From: a gamma proteobacterium SCGC AAA007-O20
GTDB taxonomy: Bacteria; Pseudomonadota; Gammaproteobacteria; PS1; Pseudothioglobaceae
Reading direction: 5' to 3'
Assembly: GCA_000213395.2 (NCBI GenBank)
Contig: AFHY01000007.1
Span: 1 to 44,927 of the forward strand
DNA: 44,927 nucleotides
In this document: positions 1 to 7,937 of the stretch, one piece after another
Position numbering within the stretch: the first letter of the stretch is position 1
How the letters are laid out: each line of letters opens with the position of its first letter
The notes under the pieces: generated by a model
The model's database searches: none
Seen by the model: the letters and a program-made list of their open reading frames with translations, nothing else
Told to the model about the DNA's origin: nothing
Position numbers and translations under genes: made by a program

Positions 1-66
1 GTTTGGTTGGAGAGGAAAGCTTGTAACTTTAGCAACACAAATTGCTTTTGCAGTGCTTGTTTTATC
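1..66. other. Inverted copy of 1641-1706; probable chimeric contig end
   Basis: Bases 1-66 are the exact reverse complement of 1641-1706, which lies inside the ypjD-like gene on the minus strand. Identity stops abruptly at base 66/1641, and from base 67 the sequence is the interior of lepA. An open frame crosses the join, but its first 20 or so residues do not resemble LepA and are simply ypjD DNA read backwards. A short inverted segment at the very end of a sequence, about 1.6 kb from its source, is the usual form of a whole-genome-amplification or assembly chimera. A real inverted duplication is possible but less likely, because it would have destroyed lepA. Confidence 0.85.
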
Positions 67-1137
67 TTTACCCCCAAAAGAACCAAAACTGAGAGTTTAA
101 AGGCGGGCGAAGTAGGTTACCTGATTGCTAGCATTAAAAATATCGATGGTGCTCCAGTTGGAGATACCATCACGGCTAGTAAAAATCCAGTAGATATCCC
201 CCTTGAAGGCTTTAAACCGGTACAGCCAAGAGTTTTTGCAGGGCTATTTCCGACCTCAGGGGAAGAGTATGAAAAATTCAGAGATGCACTTGCCAAGCTA
301 CGTCTAAATGATGCTGCACTTCAGTATGAACCTGAAAACTCAGATGCACTTGGATTTGGTTTTAGGATAGGCTTTCTAGGGCTACTTCATATGGAGATCG
401 TTCAGGAACGCTTAGAACGTGAGTATGATTTAGACCTCATAACCACTGCTCCAACTGTGGTTTATGAAATATTAGATACCAAGGGCAATATACATAGAAT
501 TGATAGTCCTTCTAAATTGCCATCAACTCAAGAAATATCAGAGTTCAGAGAACCAATTATTACTACCAATATTTTGGTTACCAATGATTATGTTGGACCG
601 GTAATAAATCTTTGTACTGAAAAGAGAGGTGTACAGAAAGGAATTCATTACATGGGACGTCAGGTTTCTATTATCTACGAGCTACCATTGAATGAGATTG
701 TTCTTGATTTTTTTGATAAATTAAAATCAGTCTCACGTGGATTTGCATCAATGGACTACCACTTTGAGCGCTATCAAGTAGCTGATCTGATTCGACTAGA
801 TATTCTCATAAATAGTGAGCCTGTTGACGCTTTATCTCTTATTATTCACCGAGAAAACTCCCAAGATAAGGGCCGAGAGATTGCAACTAAAATGAAAGAA
901 TTAATACCAAGACAGATGTTTGATGTAGCTATTCAGGCCTGTATTGGCTCTAAAATTATTTCTAGAACAAATGTTAAAGCACTCAGAAAAAATGTAACCG
1001 CGAAGTGTTATGGTGGCGATGTATCACGTAAAAGAAAGCTTCTTGAAAAACAGAAAAAGGGTAAGAAAAGGATGCGTTCTATCGGTAGAGTAGATATTCC
1101 ACAAGAGGCTTTTCTTGCTGTTCTACATATAGACTAA
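67..1137 (+). CDS. lepA: Elongation factor 4 (LepA), 5' part missing
   Basis: LepA (EF4) is a ribosome-bound translational GTPase that acts on elongating or initiating ribosomes. The segment aligns with the family from the motif IFTPK near residue 240 of the usual ~600-residue protein through to the C-terminus. It includes the domain III/V segments [16 protein letters not shown] and [20 protein letters not shown] and the EF4-specific C-terminal domain with [20 protein letters not shown] and PQEAFLAVL. The whole GTPase domain (G1-G5 motifs) is absent, because the upstream DNA is replaced by the inverted 66-base segment. No real start codon is present. The TTG at position 7 would only produce a chimeric N-terminus and should not be used. 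The gene ends 4 bases from the convergent GFA-family gene. Confidence 0.93.
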   Translation, partial: FTPKRTKTESLKAGEVGYLIASIKNIDGAPVGDTITASKNPVDIPLEGFKPVQPRVFAGLFPTSGEEYEKFRDALAKLRLNDAALQYEPENSDALGFGFRIGFLGLLHMEIVQERLEREYDLDLITTAPTVVYEILDTKGNIHRIDSPSKLPSTQEISEFREPIITTNILVTNDYVGPVINLCTEKRGVQKGIHYMGRQVSIIYELPLNEIVLDFFDKLKSVSRGFASMDYHFERYQVADLIRLDILINSEPVDALSLIIHRENSQDKGREIATKMKELIPRQMFDVAIQACIGSKIISRTNVKALRKNVTAKCYGGDVSRKRKLLEKQKKGKKRMRSIGRVDIPQEAFLAVLHID

Positions 1138-1141
1138 AAAA

Positions 1142-1543
1142 TTACTTTTTACTCTTTATTAGAGATTCCATTCCAGTAAACCAGTCAGTATGGTCCTCTG
1201 GGCAAACCAGAGTTGGTTCAATGCCTGGTAATTCCATCGAGCTACCGAGTGGAGTTAAAACCCATCCACGAGCAGTATTTCTAGGAACTCTTGAGCCACA
1301 GGTTTTACAAAAAGCATTACCAAAAGTGTTTGGTGATGCCATAAGATATTCGCCTCTATTGTCCTTACCAGAGTGCCAGATAAATTGCTCAGGCTTAACA
1401 AAAAGGTTAGGCGCAAAGGCAGCGCCTGTTACCTTACGGCAGCGTGAGCATTGACACATACCAAAGAACTCGAAGGGTCCGCTCATTTCCCATGAAACTT
1501 TGCCACAAAGGCACTCACCTGTTAATGTTTTTGTGTTCTTCAT
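1142..1543 (-). CDS. GFA/CENP-V family zinc protein
   Basis: This 133-residue protein belongs to the glutathione-dependent formaldehyde-activating enzyme (GFA, DUF636) family. The zinc-binding cysteines are visible: C11 and C13 in the opening CLCGKV, C30/C32/C35 in CQCSRCRKVTGAAFA, and C79/C82 in FCKTCGS. The length is normal for single-domain members. Most family members have no proven substrate, and S-hydroxymethylglutathione synthesis was shown for only a few, so a role in aldehyde detoxification is only possible. It is transcribed towards lepA, with its ATG about 50 bases downstream of the end of ypjD, so it may be co-transcribed with ypjD. Confidence 0.88.
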   Translation of the reverse strand: MKNTKTLTGECLCGKVSWEMSGPFEFFGMCQCSRCRKVTGAAFAPNLFVKPEQFIWHSGKDNRGEYLMASPNTFGNAFCKTCGSRVPRNTARGWVLTPLGSSMELPGIEPTLVCPEDHTDWFTGMESLIKSKK

Positions 1544-1597
1544 AATGTTTTTATGTTGTTCCTTTTGGTTTAAAAGTTAAAGTTGTTTAGGATAAGA

Positions 1598-2386
1598 TTA
1601 GGAAAGCAATCTTTCTAAAACAAACTTAGTCCCAAAGTACGATAAAACAAGCACTGCAAAAGCAATTTGTGTTGCTAAAGTTACAAGCTTTCCTCTCCAA
1701 CCAAACAGCTTATGGCCAATGACAATACCTGCAAAACCTATCCAAGCAATGACAGAAAGTATGGTTTTATATGTGAGTTTTTGAGTAAAGAAATCGTCGA
1801 TATAATAGTACCCTGAAATTAATGACAAAGTTAACAGTATGAAACCCATTTTTAATGTTTGATAGAGAAAATCCTCCATTGTTTGTAAAGCCGGTAGTTT
1901 CTTTACAAAAGCATTGATTTTGTGTTCATGTAGGCGCTTTTCTTGTATGTTTAATAAAACCGATTGACAAACAGCAATGGCAAGTAGGGCGTATGCACCA
2001 ATAGATAGAAAAACATGAGCTGCAATGGATACAGAAATTACCTTATTTTGGGTATCAGGAAAAATTAGTGAAAAAATCACTGTAATTGCACTTAGTGGAT
2101 AGACAAGAATTCCAAGGGCATGAATGGGTTTAGTAAAAGAAGTAACAAATAGCATTGCCGCAACAACCCATGCAACAAAAGAAGCGCTAGTTGCTAAGCC
2201 AAAAAAAACACCATTATCTTGCCATTGATCCAGCAGAATATAGCCATGTGAGGCACAGCCAATTAGGAGTAATAGGTTGACAGTTGTGCGGTGCTGATTG
2301 GTTACTGTTTCGAGTGTAAAGTACCTAGTTAATAAGAGTGCAGCTAATAAATAGGCAGTAAAGGGCAAGATGTATAGTAACGGCAT
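1598..2386 (-). CDS. ypjD: YpjD/CcsA-like cytochrome c assembly family membrane protein
   Basis: The 262-residue product is a multi-pass inner-membrane protein with about eight hydrophobic segments. It resembles the cytochrome c assembly (CcsA/CcmC, PF01578) family, in particular the YpjD/CorE branch. Recognisable parts are the C-terminal segment around SGYYYIDDFF and IAWIGFAGIVIGHKLFGWRG. The gene lies back to back with ffh, an arrangement common in gammaproteobacteria, which supports the assignment. The biochemical role of YpjD is not settled; metal homeostasis and haem-related roles have both been suggested. Bases 1641-1706 of this gene reappear inverted at the left end of the window. Confidence 0.85.
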   Translation of the reverse strand: MPLLYILPFTAYLLAALLLTRYFTLETVTNQHRTTVNLLLLIGCASHGYILLDQWQDNGVFFGLATSASFVAWVVAAMLFVTSFTKPIHALGILVYPLSAITVIFSLIFPDTQNKVISVSIAAHVFLSIGAYALLAIAVCQSVLLNIQEKRLHEHKINAFVKKLPALQTMEDFLYQTLKMGFILLTLSLISGYYYIDDFFTQKLTYKTILSVIAWIGFAGIVIGHKLFGWRGKLVTLATQIAFAVLVLSYFGTKFVLERLLS

Positions 2387-2445
2387 CAGTTTCTTTGTTA
2401 AGGTAAAAGATTATATAATACGATATTTCATCCAAGTCGTAAGCA
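2387..2445. promoter_or_regulatory. Divergent promoter region of ypjD and ffh
   Basis: Only 59 bases separate the two divergent starts. A perfect TATAAT lies at 2414-2419 in the ffh direction, with a weak -35 (TTCTTT, 2391-2396) 17 bases upstream. The reverse complement of 2410-2415 also reads TATAAT and could serve ypjD, but no good -35 is seen for it. The presence of promoters is expected from the divergent layout; the exact elements are uncertain. Confidence 0.4.
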
Positions 2446-3861
2446 ATGTTTGATAATTTAACCGACCGTCTGTCCAATAGCTTCAAGGCTTTACAAGGGA
2501 AAAGCAAACTTTCTGAAAGTAATATTAAAGATGCAATTCGTGAAGTAAGGAGATCCCTTTTAGAAGCCGATGTTGCTCTTGAAGTAATCAAGGTTTTTAT
2601 TGATAAAGTGCAAGTGCAAGCCATTGGTTTGAAGGTAAGCGAAGGACTTACTCCCTCTCAGGCATTTATAAAACTTGTTGAGAGAGAATTAACCGAAATA
2701 ATTGGTGGTGAGAATGAAACACTCAATCTTGCAACTCAACCACCAGCGGTAATTATGGTTGCTGGTTTACAAGGTTCAGGTAAGACAACTTCGATTGCAA
2801 AACTAGCGCGCTATTTAAAGGAGCAGCAAAAGAAAAAAGTGCTCTTAGTTAGTGCCGACGTCTACAGACCTGCTGCTATTGAGCAATTAAAAATTCTTGC
2901 TGAACAAATAGAAGTTGATTTTTTTCCTTCAGTTATTGAAGACAAGCCTGAAATAATTGTTGCTGAAGCCAAAAAACAAGCTCAAAGACAATTCCATGAT
3001 GTATTGTTAGTTGATACTGCAGGTCGACTGCATGTTGATGATCAGATGATGTCTGAGATTCAAATACTGCAGAAAAAAGTTAACCCAATCGAGACCTTGT
3101 TTGTTGTAGACTCTATGACAGGTCAAGACGCAGCACATACTGCAAAAGTTTTTTCTGACACATTACCTCTAACAGGAGTCATATTAACCAAAACGGATGG
3201 TGATGCTCGTGGTGGCGCAGCTCTTTCTGTAAGACATATTACTGGAAAGCCGATTAAATTCTTAGGTGTAGGAGAGAAGACCGATGCCTTAGAACCTTTT
3301 CATCCTGACAGGATTGTTTCACGTCTTCTTGGGATGGGTGATGTACTTTCCTTGGTTGAAGAAATATCCAAAAAAGTTGACCACAAAAAAGCGAAAAAAA
3401 CTGTTCAAAAAATGGCAAAAGGTCGCTTTGATCTTGATGATATGCGTGAACAGTTGATACAAATGCAGCAAATGGGTGGTATGGGCGCTTTAATGGATAA
3501 GATGCCTGGTATGAGCCAATTGCCTCAGAATGTTAAAAATCAAGTGATTGGTGATACTGAAAGTAATCGAATGGTTGCGATTATTAATTCAATGACTCCA
3601 AAAGAAAGAAGTCATATCAAACTCATCAAAGGCTCTCGTAAGCAAAGAATAGCCAATGGCTCTGGTACAGATGTGCAGCATGTCAACAAACTGTTAAGAC
3701 AGTTCGAAAAAATGCAAAAAACCATGAAAAAAATGAAGGGTGGAAAAATGAAAAAAATGATGCAACAGATGGGTCAAATGCAGGGAGAAGGGGGAATGCC
3801 AGACCTTTCTAAAATGCCAGGTGGACTACCAGGCATGGGAGGGAAAAATTTTCCCTCTTAA
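2446..3861 (+). CDS. ffh: Signal recognition particle protein Ffh
   Basis: Ffh is the SRP54 GTPase that binds 4.5S RNA and signal sequences and delivers ribosomes to FtsY at the inner membrane. The 471-residue product has the N domain (1-95, with the helix LREVRRSLLEADVAL-like region), the G domain with the P-loop GLQGSGKTT at 107-115, DTAGR at 190-194 and TKTDGDARGG near 250, and a methionine-rich M domain from about 330. The C-terminal tail is rich in methionine, lysine and glycine. The ATG start at 2446 gives the family N-terminus MFDNLTDRLS. No strong Shine-Dalgarno is visible. It is expected to be essential and constitutive. Confidence 0.98.
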   Translation: MFDNLTDRLSNSFKALQGKSKLSESNIKDAIREVRRSLLEADVALEVIKVFIDKVQVQAIGLKVSEGLTPSQAFIKLVERELTEIIGGENETLNLATQPPAVIMVAGLQGSGKTTSIAKLARYLKEQQKKKVLLVSADVYRPAAIEQLKILAEQIEVDFFPSVIEDKPEIIVAEAKKQAQRQFHDVLLVDTAGRLHVDDQMMSEIQILQKKVNPIETLFVVDSMTGQDAAHTAKVFSDTLPLTGVILTKTDGDARGGAALSVRHITGKPIKFLGVGEKTDALEPFHPDRIVSRLLGMGDVLSLVEEISKKVDHKKAKKTVQKMAKGRFDLDDMREQLIQMQQMGGMGALMDKMPGMSQLPQNVKNQVIGDTESNRMVAIINSMTPKERSHIKLIKGSRKQRIANGSGTDVQHVNKLLRQFEKMQKTMKKMKGGKMKKMMQQMGQMQGEGGMPDLSKMPGGLPGMGGKNFPS

Positions 3862-4028
3862 CCAATATTATGAAATAAGAAAGAGTTATCCTATTTGTAA
3901 AAAATTCTTTGCAATTTTATTTTTTTAAAATCATTCTATTAGTTATTGTGTTTTATTTTTTTTAATATAAAATTCACTCAATCATAGAATCTTCATTCAT
4001 TTAATTCATTTTTTTAATCAGGAAAATA

Positions 4029-4403
4029 ATGAAATTTAAAGTTCGCATATTGGCAATTTTATTAATTGGTTTGTTTTCAATTCAGCCAACAATCTCTTTG
4101 AGTGATGATTCACTTCAGACTGTTCAACTTACCCTTGTAATTACCTCTGCTGATGAAATAAATCTTACTGCTGTTAAGCAAGTTGAGAAGGGCATTAATT
4201 CTTTTGAAGCGATTGGTCAATTAGTTGCTATGAAAGCAAAAGAGACTGATTGGGGCCCCCAAATCATGTCTTTAGGAGGGGTTGAAGCGATTGGAAATAC
4301 CTACTGGGCACTTTATGTTAATGGCTCAATGTCGATGGTAGGTGCAAAGGATGTTATACTCTTAGCCGACACATTTATACGTTTGAATCTGGAACCTTTT
4401 TAA
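4029..4403 (+). CDS. Exported DUF4430-like protein (transcobalamin-like domain)
   Basis: The 124-residue product starts with a Sec signal peptide (about residues 1-26, KVRILAILLIGLFSIQPTIS). The rest resembles DUF4430, the small beta domain related to the C-terminal domain of transcobalamin: a beta-strand opening, a central KGINSFEAI segment, YWALYVNGS, and a final strand ending in LNLEP. Binding of a cofactor such as cobalamin is known for the eukaryotic relatives but not shown for this type. It lies 36 bases upstream of a DUF6580-like membrane protein of the ECF S-component clan and is probably co-transcribed with it. This suggests a two-part uptake function, which is inference. A possible -10 (TATAAA, 3966-3971) precedes it in very AT-rich DNA. 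Confidence 0.7.
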   Translation: MKFKVRILAILLIGLFSIQPTISLSDDSLQTVQLTLVITSADEINLTAVKQVEKGINSFEAIGQLVAMKAKETDWGPQIMSLGGVEAIGNTYWALYVNGSMSMVGAKDVILLADTFIRLNLEPF

Positions 4404-4439
4404 GATAGTATTAAATTCATAAAACATAGGAGAGTTGTT

Positions 4440-5033
4440 ATGGAAATTCAGGAATATAAACTAAATAAGAGTTTTAATTATTTGGTTATTTTGGCAGTGT
4501 TGATTGCATTAGGAGTGGCAGGTAGACTGTTGCCACATCCACCTAACTTTACACCGATGGCAGCCATTGCACTTTTTGCAGGATTTATATTTTTAAAGAG
4601 ATATATCGCAGTAATAGCAGTTGTTGTAATAATGCTCCTAACAGACTACTTTGCGTTTGGCTATCTTTCTGCAGAATGGTTTGCCTCCAAATCGATGTGG
4701 GTGGTTTATCTTGCCTTACTGTTTCCGATCGTTTTTAAAAACTTTTTACAGAAAAAGTTAGGATTGTTTAGAGTTGCAGGTGCTGCTTTAGCAAGCTCTA
4801 CAGTATTCTTTATAGCGACAAACTTTGCTGTATGGGCTTTTTCACCTATGTATGAAAAAACGCTAGAAGGTCTTGTTCTTTGCTATACGATGGCGATTCC
4901 GTTCTTCCAAAATACGGTTGCTGGAGATTTGATCTGGTCTGGCGCTATATTTGGCTCTTATTATCTATTAAGCAACTATTCAAACTTGCGTGTTTTGAAT
5001 CAAAAAAACTCTTTCATTTATAGCTCAAAATAG
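4440..5033 (+). CDS. DUF6580-like membrane protein (ECF S-component-like)
   Basis: This 197-residue protein has about five or six membrane segments, and the N-terminal region PHPPNFTPMAAIALFAGFIF is characteristic of the DUF6580 group. That group is distantly related to the substrate-binding S components of energy-coupling factor transporters. No ECF ATPase or T component is nearby, so if it transports something it would use shared or separate energising subunits. A GGAG-like ribosome site (AGGAGAG) lies just upstream of the ATG at 4440. The stop codon lies inside the first unit of a 26-base tandem repeat, so the last residues sit in duplicated DNA. Confidence 0.65.
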   Translation: MEIQEYKLNKSFNYLVILAVLIALGVAGRLLPHPPNFTPMAAIALFAGFIFLKRYIAVIAVVVIMLLTDYFAFGYLSAEWFASKSMWVVYLALLFPIVFKNFLQKKLGLFRVAGAALASSTVFFIATNFAVWAFSPMYEKTLEGLVLCYTMAIPFFQNTVAGDLIWSGAIFGSYYLLSNYSNLRVLNQKNSFIYSSK

Positions 5034-5067
5034 TAATAGATATTTATAGCTCAAACTAGTAATAGAT
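5016..5067. repeat. Two-copy 26-bp tandem repeat over a stop codon
   Basis: The unit at 5016-5041 is repeated directly at 5042-5067 with one mismatch (A to C at unit position 15). The first unit contains the final codons and TAG stop of the DUF6580-like gene; the second is intergenic. It looks like a recent slippage duplication. No function is evident. Confidence 0.9.
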
Positions 5068-5189
5068 ATGCCGATGAAAAGTCGTGCAGAATACACTATT
5101 ACTAACTAAATTCATTGAAATGAAGTTTCATCTATCCACCGATGAGCTTTAGTTTGATAGTAACAAAAAAATCAATATAGAGAATAACT

Positions 5190-6077
5190 ATGACAAACCA
5201 TTTAAAGGGACTTTTGATGACATTTATTGGGGTTATTATTTTGAGTCCAGACTCTGTGCTCATAAGGCTAGCTGATGCTGATAGTTGGACGGTACTTTTT
5301 TGGAGAGGATTATTAATGGCGATTGGCGTGACGATATTATTGCTTTTCACCTATCGCTCAAAGACTATTGATGAATTTAAAAAGGTTGGTAGAGGCGGGT
5401 TATGGATAGGTTGGCTACATGGTGTTATGACTGGAACATTCGTTTTTGCAATTATGCTTACCTCGATTGCTAATACCCTCGTCATTATTAGTACAGGTCC
5501 TATCTGGATTGCGATTATTTCCTGGGTGACTTTGCGTGAAAAAGCGAGTCTAATTACTTGGGTGGCAATGATAATTGTATTTATTGGGATTTATATTGTT
5601 ATGAGTGCTAATTTTGGTGGGCAAAATCTAGTGGGTGATCTTTTTGCGTTGATTACTGCTGTTTTGATGGGATTTGTTTTTACACTTGTCCGTAAATATA
5701 AGACTATTAATATGGTTCCAACGATGGCAATTGGTGGAATCATTGCGGCACTAATTGCATGTATTTTTGCACCTACATTGGCCTTAAAGCCGGAAGCGAT
5801 TATTTATGTCATTGCAATGGGCGCAATCCTCGCGATATCATTTAGCTTGATCACTCTTGCACCGCGATATATGCCAGCAGCTGAGGTAGGAATGATTATG
5901 CCTTTGGAAACTGTCTTGGGAACTTTAATTGCCTGGATAGTCATACATGAAGCACCTTCTAGTAATGCCATAATTGGAGGAGTAATTGTTGTAGCGACAT
6001 TGTTTCTTTATTCTTGGTATAGTGCTAATTTAGCAAGTAAAGAGCAGAAAAAAAGATCAATCTCCGATGTTAATTAA
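5190..6077 (+). CDS. EamA/DMT-superfamily transporter, first tandem copy
   Basis: The 295-residue protein has about ten hydrophobic segments in two EamA halves and belongs to the drug/metabolite transporter superfamily. The N-terminus (LADADSWTVLFWRG) and the mid-protein IVFIGIYIVMS are typical. Such proteins export or import amino acids, nucleosides or other small metabolites, and the substrate cannot be told from sequence. It is clearly a paralogue of the next gene (6102-6956): both share DSWTVLFWRG, TLVIIS and VFIGIYIVM and keep alignment end to end. The ATG at 5190 follows a GAGAATAA stretch. It is probably in one transcript with the two transporters downstream. Confidence 0.88.
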   Translation: MTNHLKGLLMTFIGVIILSPDSVLIRLADADSWTVLFWRGLLMAIGVTILLLFTYRSKTIDEFKKVGRGGLWIGWLHGVMTGTFVFAIMLTSIANTLVIISTGPIWIAIISWVTLREKASLITWVAMIIVFIGIYIVMSANFGGQNLVGDLFALITAVLMGFVFTLVRKYKTINMVPTMAIGGIIAALIACIFAPTLALKPEAIIYVIAMGAILAISFSLITLAPRYMPAAEVGMIMPLETVLGTLIAWIVIHEAPSSNAIIGGVIVVATLFLYSWYSANLASKEQKKRSISDVN

Positions 6078-6101
6078 ATTGATTTCAGAAAGGTCTTTAG
6101 T

Positions 6102-6956
6102 GTGAATAGTCACCTGAAAGGATTATTAATTGCATTTTTTGGAATCGTGATATTGACTCCGGATGCTGTATTGGTAAGACTTGCTGATTCTGATAGCTGG
6201 ACAGTTTTGTTCTGGCGCGGGATATTTTTTGCTACTGGCATTATTGTTATTTTGTTCATAACTTATCGTTCTAAAGCAGTTAATGAGTTAATTAATATTG
6301 GCAAAGGAGGGGTGCTTATTGGCTTATTAACAGCTTTGGGAGGCACTTCATTTATTTTAGCAATTCATTACACATCTATTGCCAAAACACTAGTCATTAT
6401 TAGTATCTCGCCTATTGTGGTTGCTATTGTTTCTTTGATTATGCTCAAGGAAAAGCCTACTCTATATACGTGGCTCTCGATGATTCTTGTATTTATTGGA
6501 ATTTATATTGTGATGGCTGGAGATACAAGTGGAATGAATTTAATGGGCAACCTTTTTGCTTTAACCTCGGTAATTGTAGGGGGTTTTTCTTTCACTCTTT
6601 TAAGAAAATATAAAAATGTAAATATGGTTCCTGCAATGGCTGTAAACGGTATTGCGATAGCTTTCATAGGCTTTGTTTTTGCAGATTCATTAGTCCTATC
6701 ATCTCAGTCTATGCTTTATATTCTTGCGAGCGGCATTGTTCTTGCTGTTTCGTTTAGTTTGATAACAATCGCTCCACAATACATTCCAGCTCCTGAAGTG
6801 GCAATGTTTTTTCCGCTTGGAACAGTATTAGGAACTTTAATGGCTTGGATTATTATTAAAGAAGAGCCTTCTGGTAACGCTTTGATTGGTGGCTCTATCG
6901 TTATAATAACTTTATTTTGTCACGCATGGTATAGTGCCAAACTGTCATCAAAGTAA
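6102..6956 (+). CDS. EamA/DMT-superfamily transporter, second tandem copy
   Basis: The 284-residue membrane protein is a tandem duplicate of the previous gene, with about ten membrane segments and conserved blocks LADSDSWTVLFWRG, LVFIGIYIVM, RKYKNVNMVPAM and ISFSLIT/VSFSLIT. It starts with GTG at 6102, preceded by GAAAGG about 8 bases upstream. The 24-base spacing from the first copy suggests one transcript. Divergence between the copies is clear, so the duplication is not recent and the substrates may differ. The substrate is unknown. Confidence 0.87.
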   Translation: MNSHLKGLLIAFFGIVILTPDAVLVRLADSDSWTVLFWRGIFFATGIIVILFITYRSKAVNELINIGKGGVLIGLLTALGGTSFILAIHYTSIAKTLVIISISPIVVAIVSLIMLKEKPTLYTWLSMILVFIGIYIVMAGDTSGMNLMGNLFALTSVIVGGFSFTLLRKYKNVNMVPAMAVNGIAIAFIGFVFADSLVLSSQSMLYILASGIVLAVSFSLITIAPQYIPAPEVAMFFPLGTVLGTLMAWIIIKEEPSGNALIGGSIVIITLFCHAWYSAKLSSK

Positions 6957-6979
6957 ATAATTAATACACAAAAATAATT

Positions 6980-7882
6980 ATGAATAGTCAAGCATTAAAA
7001 GCTGATTTATTGATGTTCATTGCAGCTGTCATCTGGGGATTTGCTTTTGTAGCACAGCGTCAAGGGATGGAAACTATGGGTCCATTTTTGTTTAATGGAG
7101 TTAGATTTTTGATAGGCGTGGTAGCTTTATCGCCAGTAGTTTGGTTTCTATCAAAAAAACCTCAAAAAACCCACAAAGCTGAAGTGTCTACAAAAAAACT
7201 TATATTTGCGGGAACTGCCGCTGGTTTGCTTTTGTTTGGAGCTATTAGTTTTCAGCAGGTAGGTTTACAGTACACGACTGCAGGGAAGGCTGGCTTTATT
7301 ACTGGCTTGTATATCTTTTTTGTACCATTAATTGGTTTATTTTTTGGACAAAAAACGGGTTCTGGCACCTGGTTAGGAGCAACAATCGCTTTGGTAGGCC
7401 TGTATCTACTCAGTATTAAGGAAGACTTTAGTATTGCTGAGGGTGACTTACTGCAACTAGTCTGTGCTGTATTCTTTGCGGCACATGTTTTATACATTGG
7501 CTACTTTGCAAAACGGATGGACCCTCTGAAACTCTCACTGGTTCAATATGTAGTAACGGGAGTCTTGAGTTTATTGATTGCTATCATCGTAGAATTAATT
7601 ACTTGGGATATGATTAAACATACTGCTATTCCTTTACTTTATGCTGGTGTAATGTCGACAGGAATAGCATATACATTGCAAGTAGTAGCACAGCAACATG
7701 CACATTCTTCCCATGCGGCGATAATATTAAGTCTAGAAGGCGCCTTTGCGGTTTTGGGTGGCTGGTTGCTGTTAGATGAATATTTAACAACAAGGGGTCT
7801 TTTGGGTTGTGGATTGATGCTTACGGGTATGTTTTTTTCTCAGTTATTTCCTAAATTAGGTTCATCCCTGAAACGTGGCTAG
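6980..7882 (+). CDS. EamA/DMT-superfamily transporter, third and more distant copy
   Basis: This 300-residue member of the DMT superfamily opens with ADLLMFIAAVIWGFAFVAQR and has a second EamA half with AHVLYIGYFAKRMDPLKLSL and ALSLEGAFAVLGGWLLL-like text, typical of the YdcZ/RhaT-unrelated 'EamA' permeases common in bacteria. It is far less similar to the two upstream genes than they are to each other, so it was not made by the same duplication. It lies 23 bases downstream of the second copy and probably shares its transcript. The substrate cannot be predicted. Confidence 0.88.
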   Translation: MNSQALKADLLMFIAAVIWGFAFVAQRQGMETMGPFLFNGVRFLIGVVALSPVVWFLSKKPQKTHKAEVSTKKLIFAGTAAGLLLFGAISFQQVGLQYTTAGKAGFITGLYIFFVPLIGLFFGQKTGSGTWLGATIALVGLYLLSIKEDFSIAEGDLLQLVCAVFFAAHVLYIGYFAKRMDPLKLSLVQYVVTGVLSLLIAIIVELITWDMIKHTAIPLLYAGVMSTGIAYTLQVVAQQHAHSSHAAIILSLEGAFAVLGGWLLLDEYLTTRGLLGCGLMLTGMFFSQLFPKLGSSLKRG

Positions 7883-7937
7883 CAACCCAAGCAAGGGTTA
7901 TTGTTTGTCGTGGTATGATGAAATGTAGTTTATATAT

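Noticed and set aside
7-66. TTG-started N-terminal extension of LepA
   Set aside because: The residues come from inverted ypjD DNA and do not match LepA; the frame crosses the join by chance.
1221-1454. Plus-strand ORF inside the GFA-family gene
   Set aside because: Antisense shadow of a gene whose cysteine motifs are clearly conserved.
1-1706. Inverted repeat ends of an insertion sequence bounded by 1-66 and 1641-1706
   Set aside because: No transposase lies between them and the repeat is coding sequence of ypjD; a chimeric end explains it better.
2325-2624. Minus-strand ORF overlapping the start of ffh and of ypjD
   Set aside because: It runs antisense through two well-supported genes and has no family features.
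3862-3930. Rho-independent terminator after ffh
   Set aside because: A T-rich stretch exists, but only weak A-T pairings with no convincing stem precede it.
5016-5067. CRISPR-like repeat
   Set aside because: Only two directly adjacent copies with no spacer and no cas genes.
7252-7497. Minus-strand ORF inside the third EamA transporter
   Set aside because: Antisense shadow; cysteine- and lysine-rich composition is typical of a wrong-frame translation.
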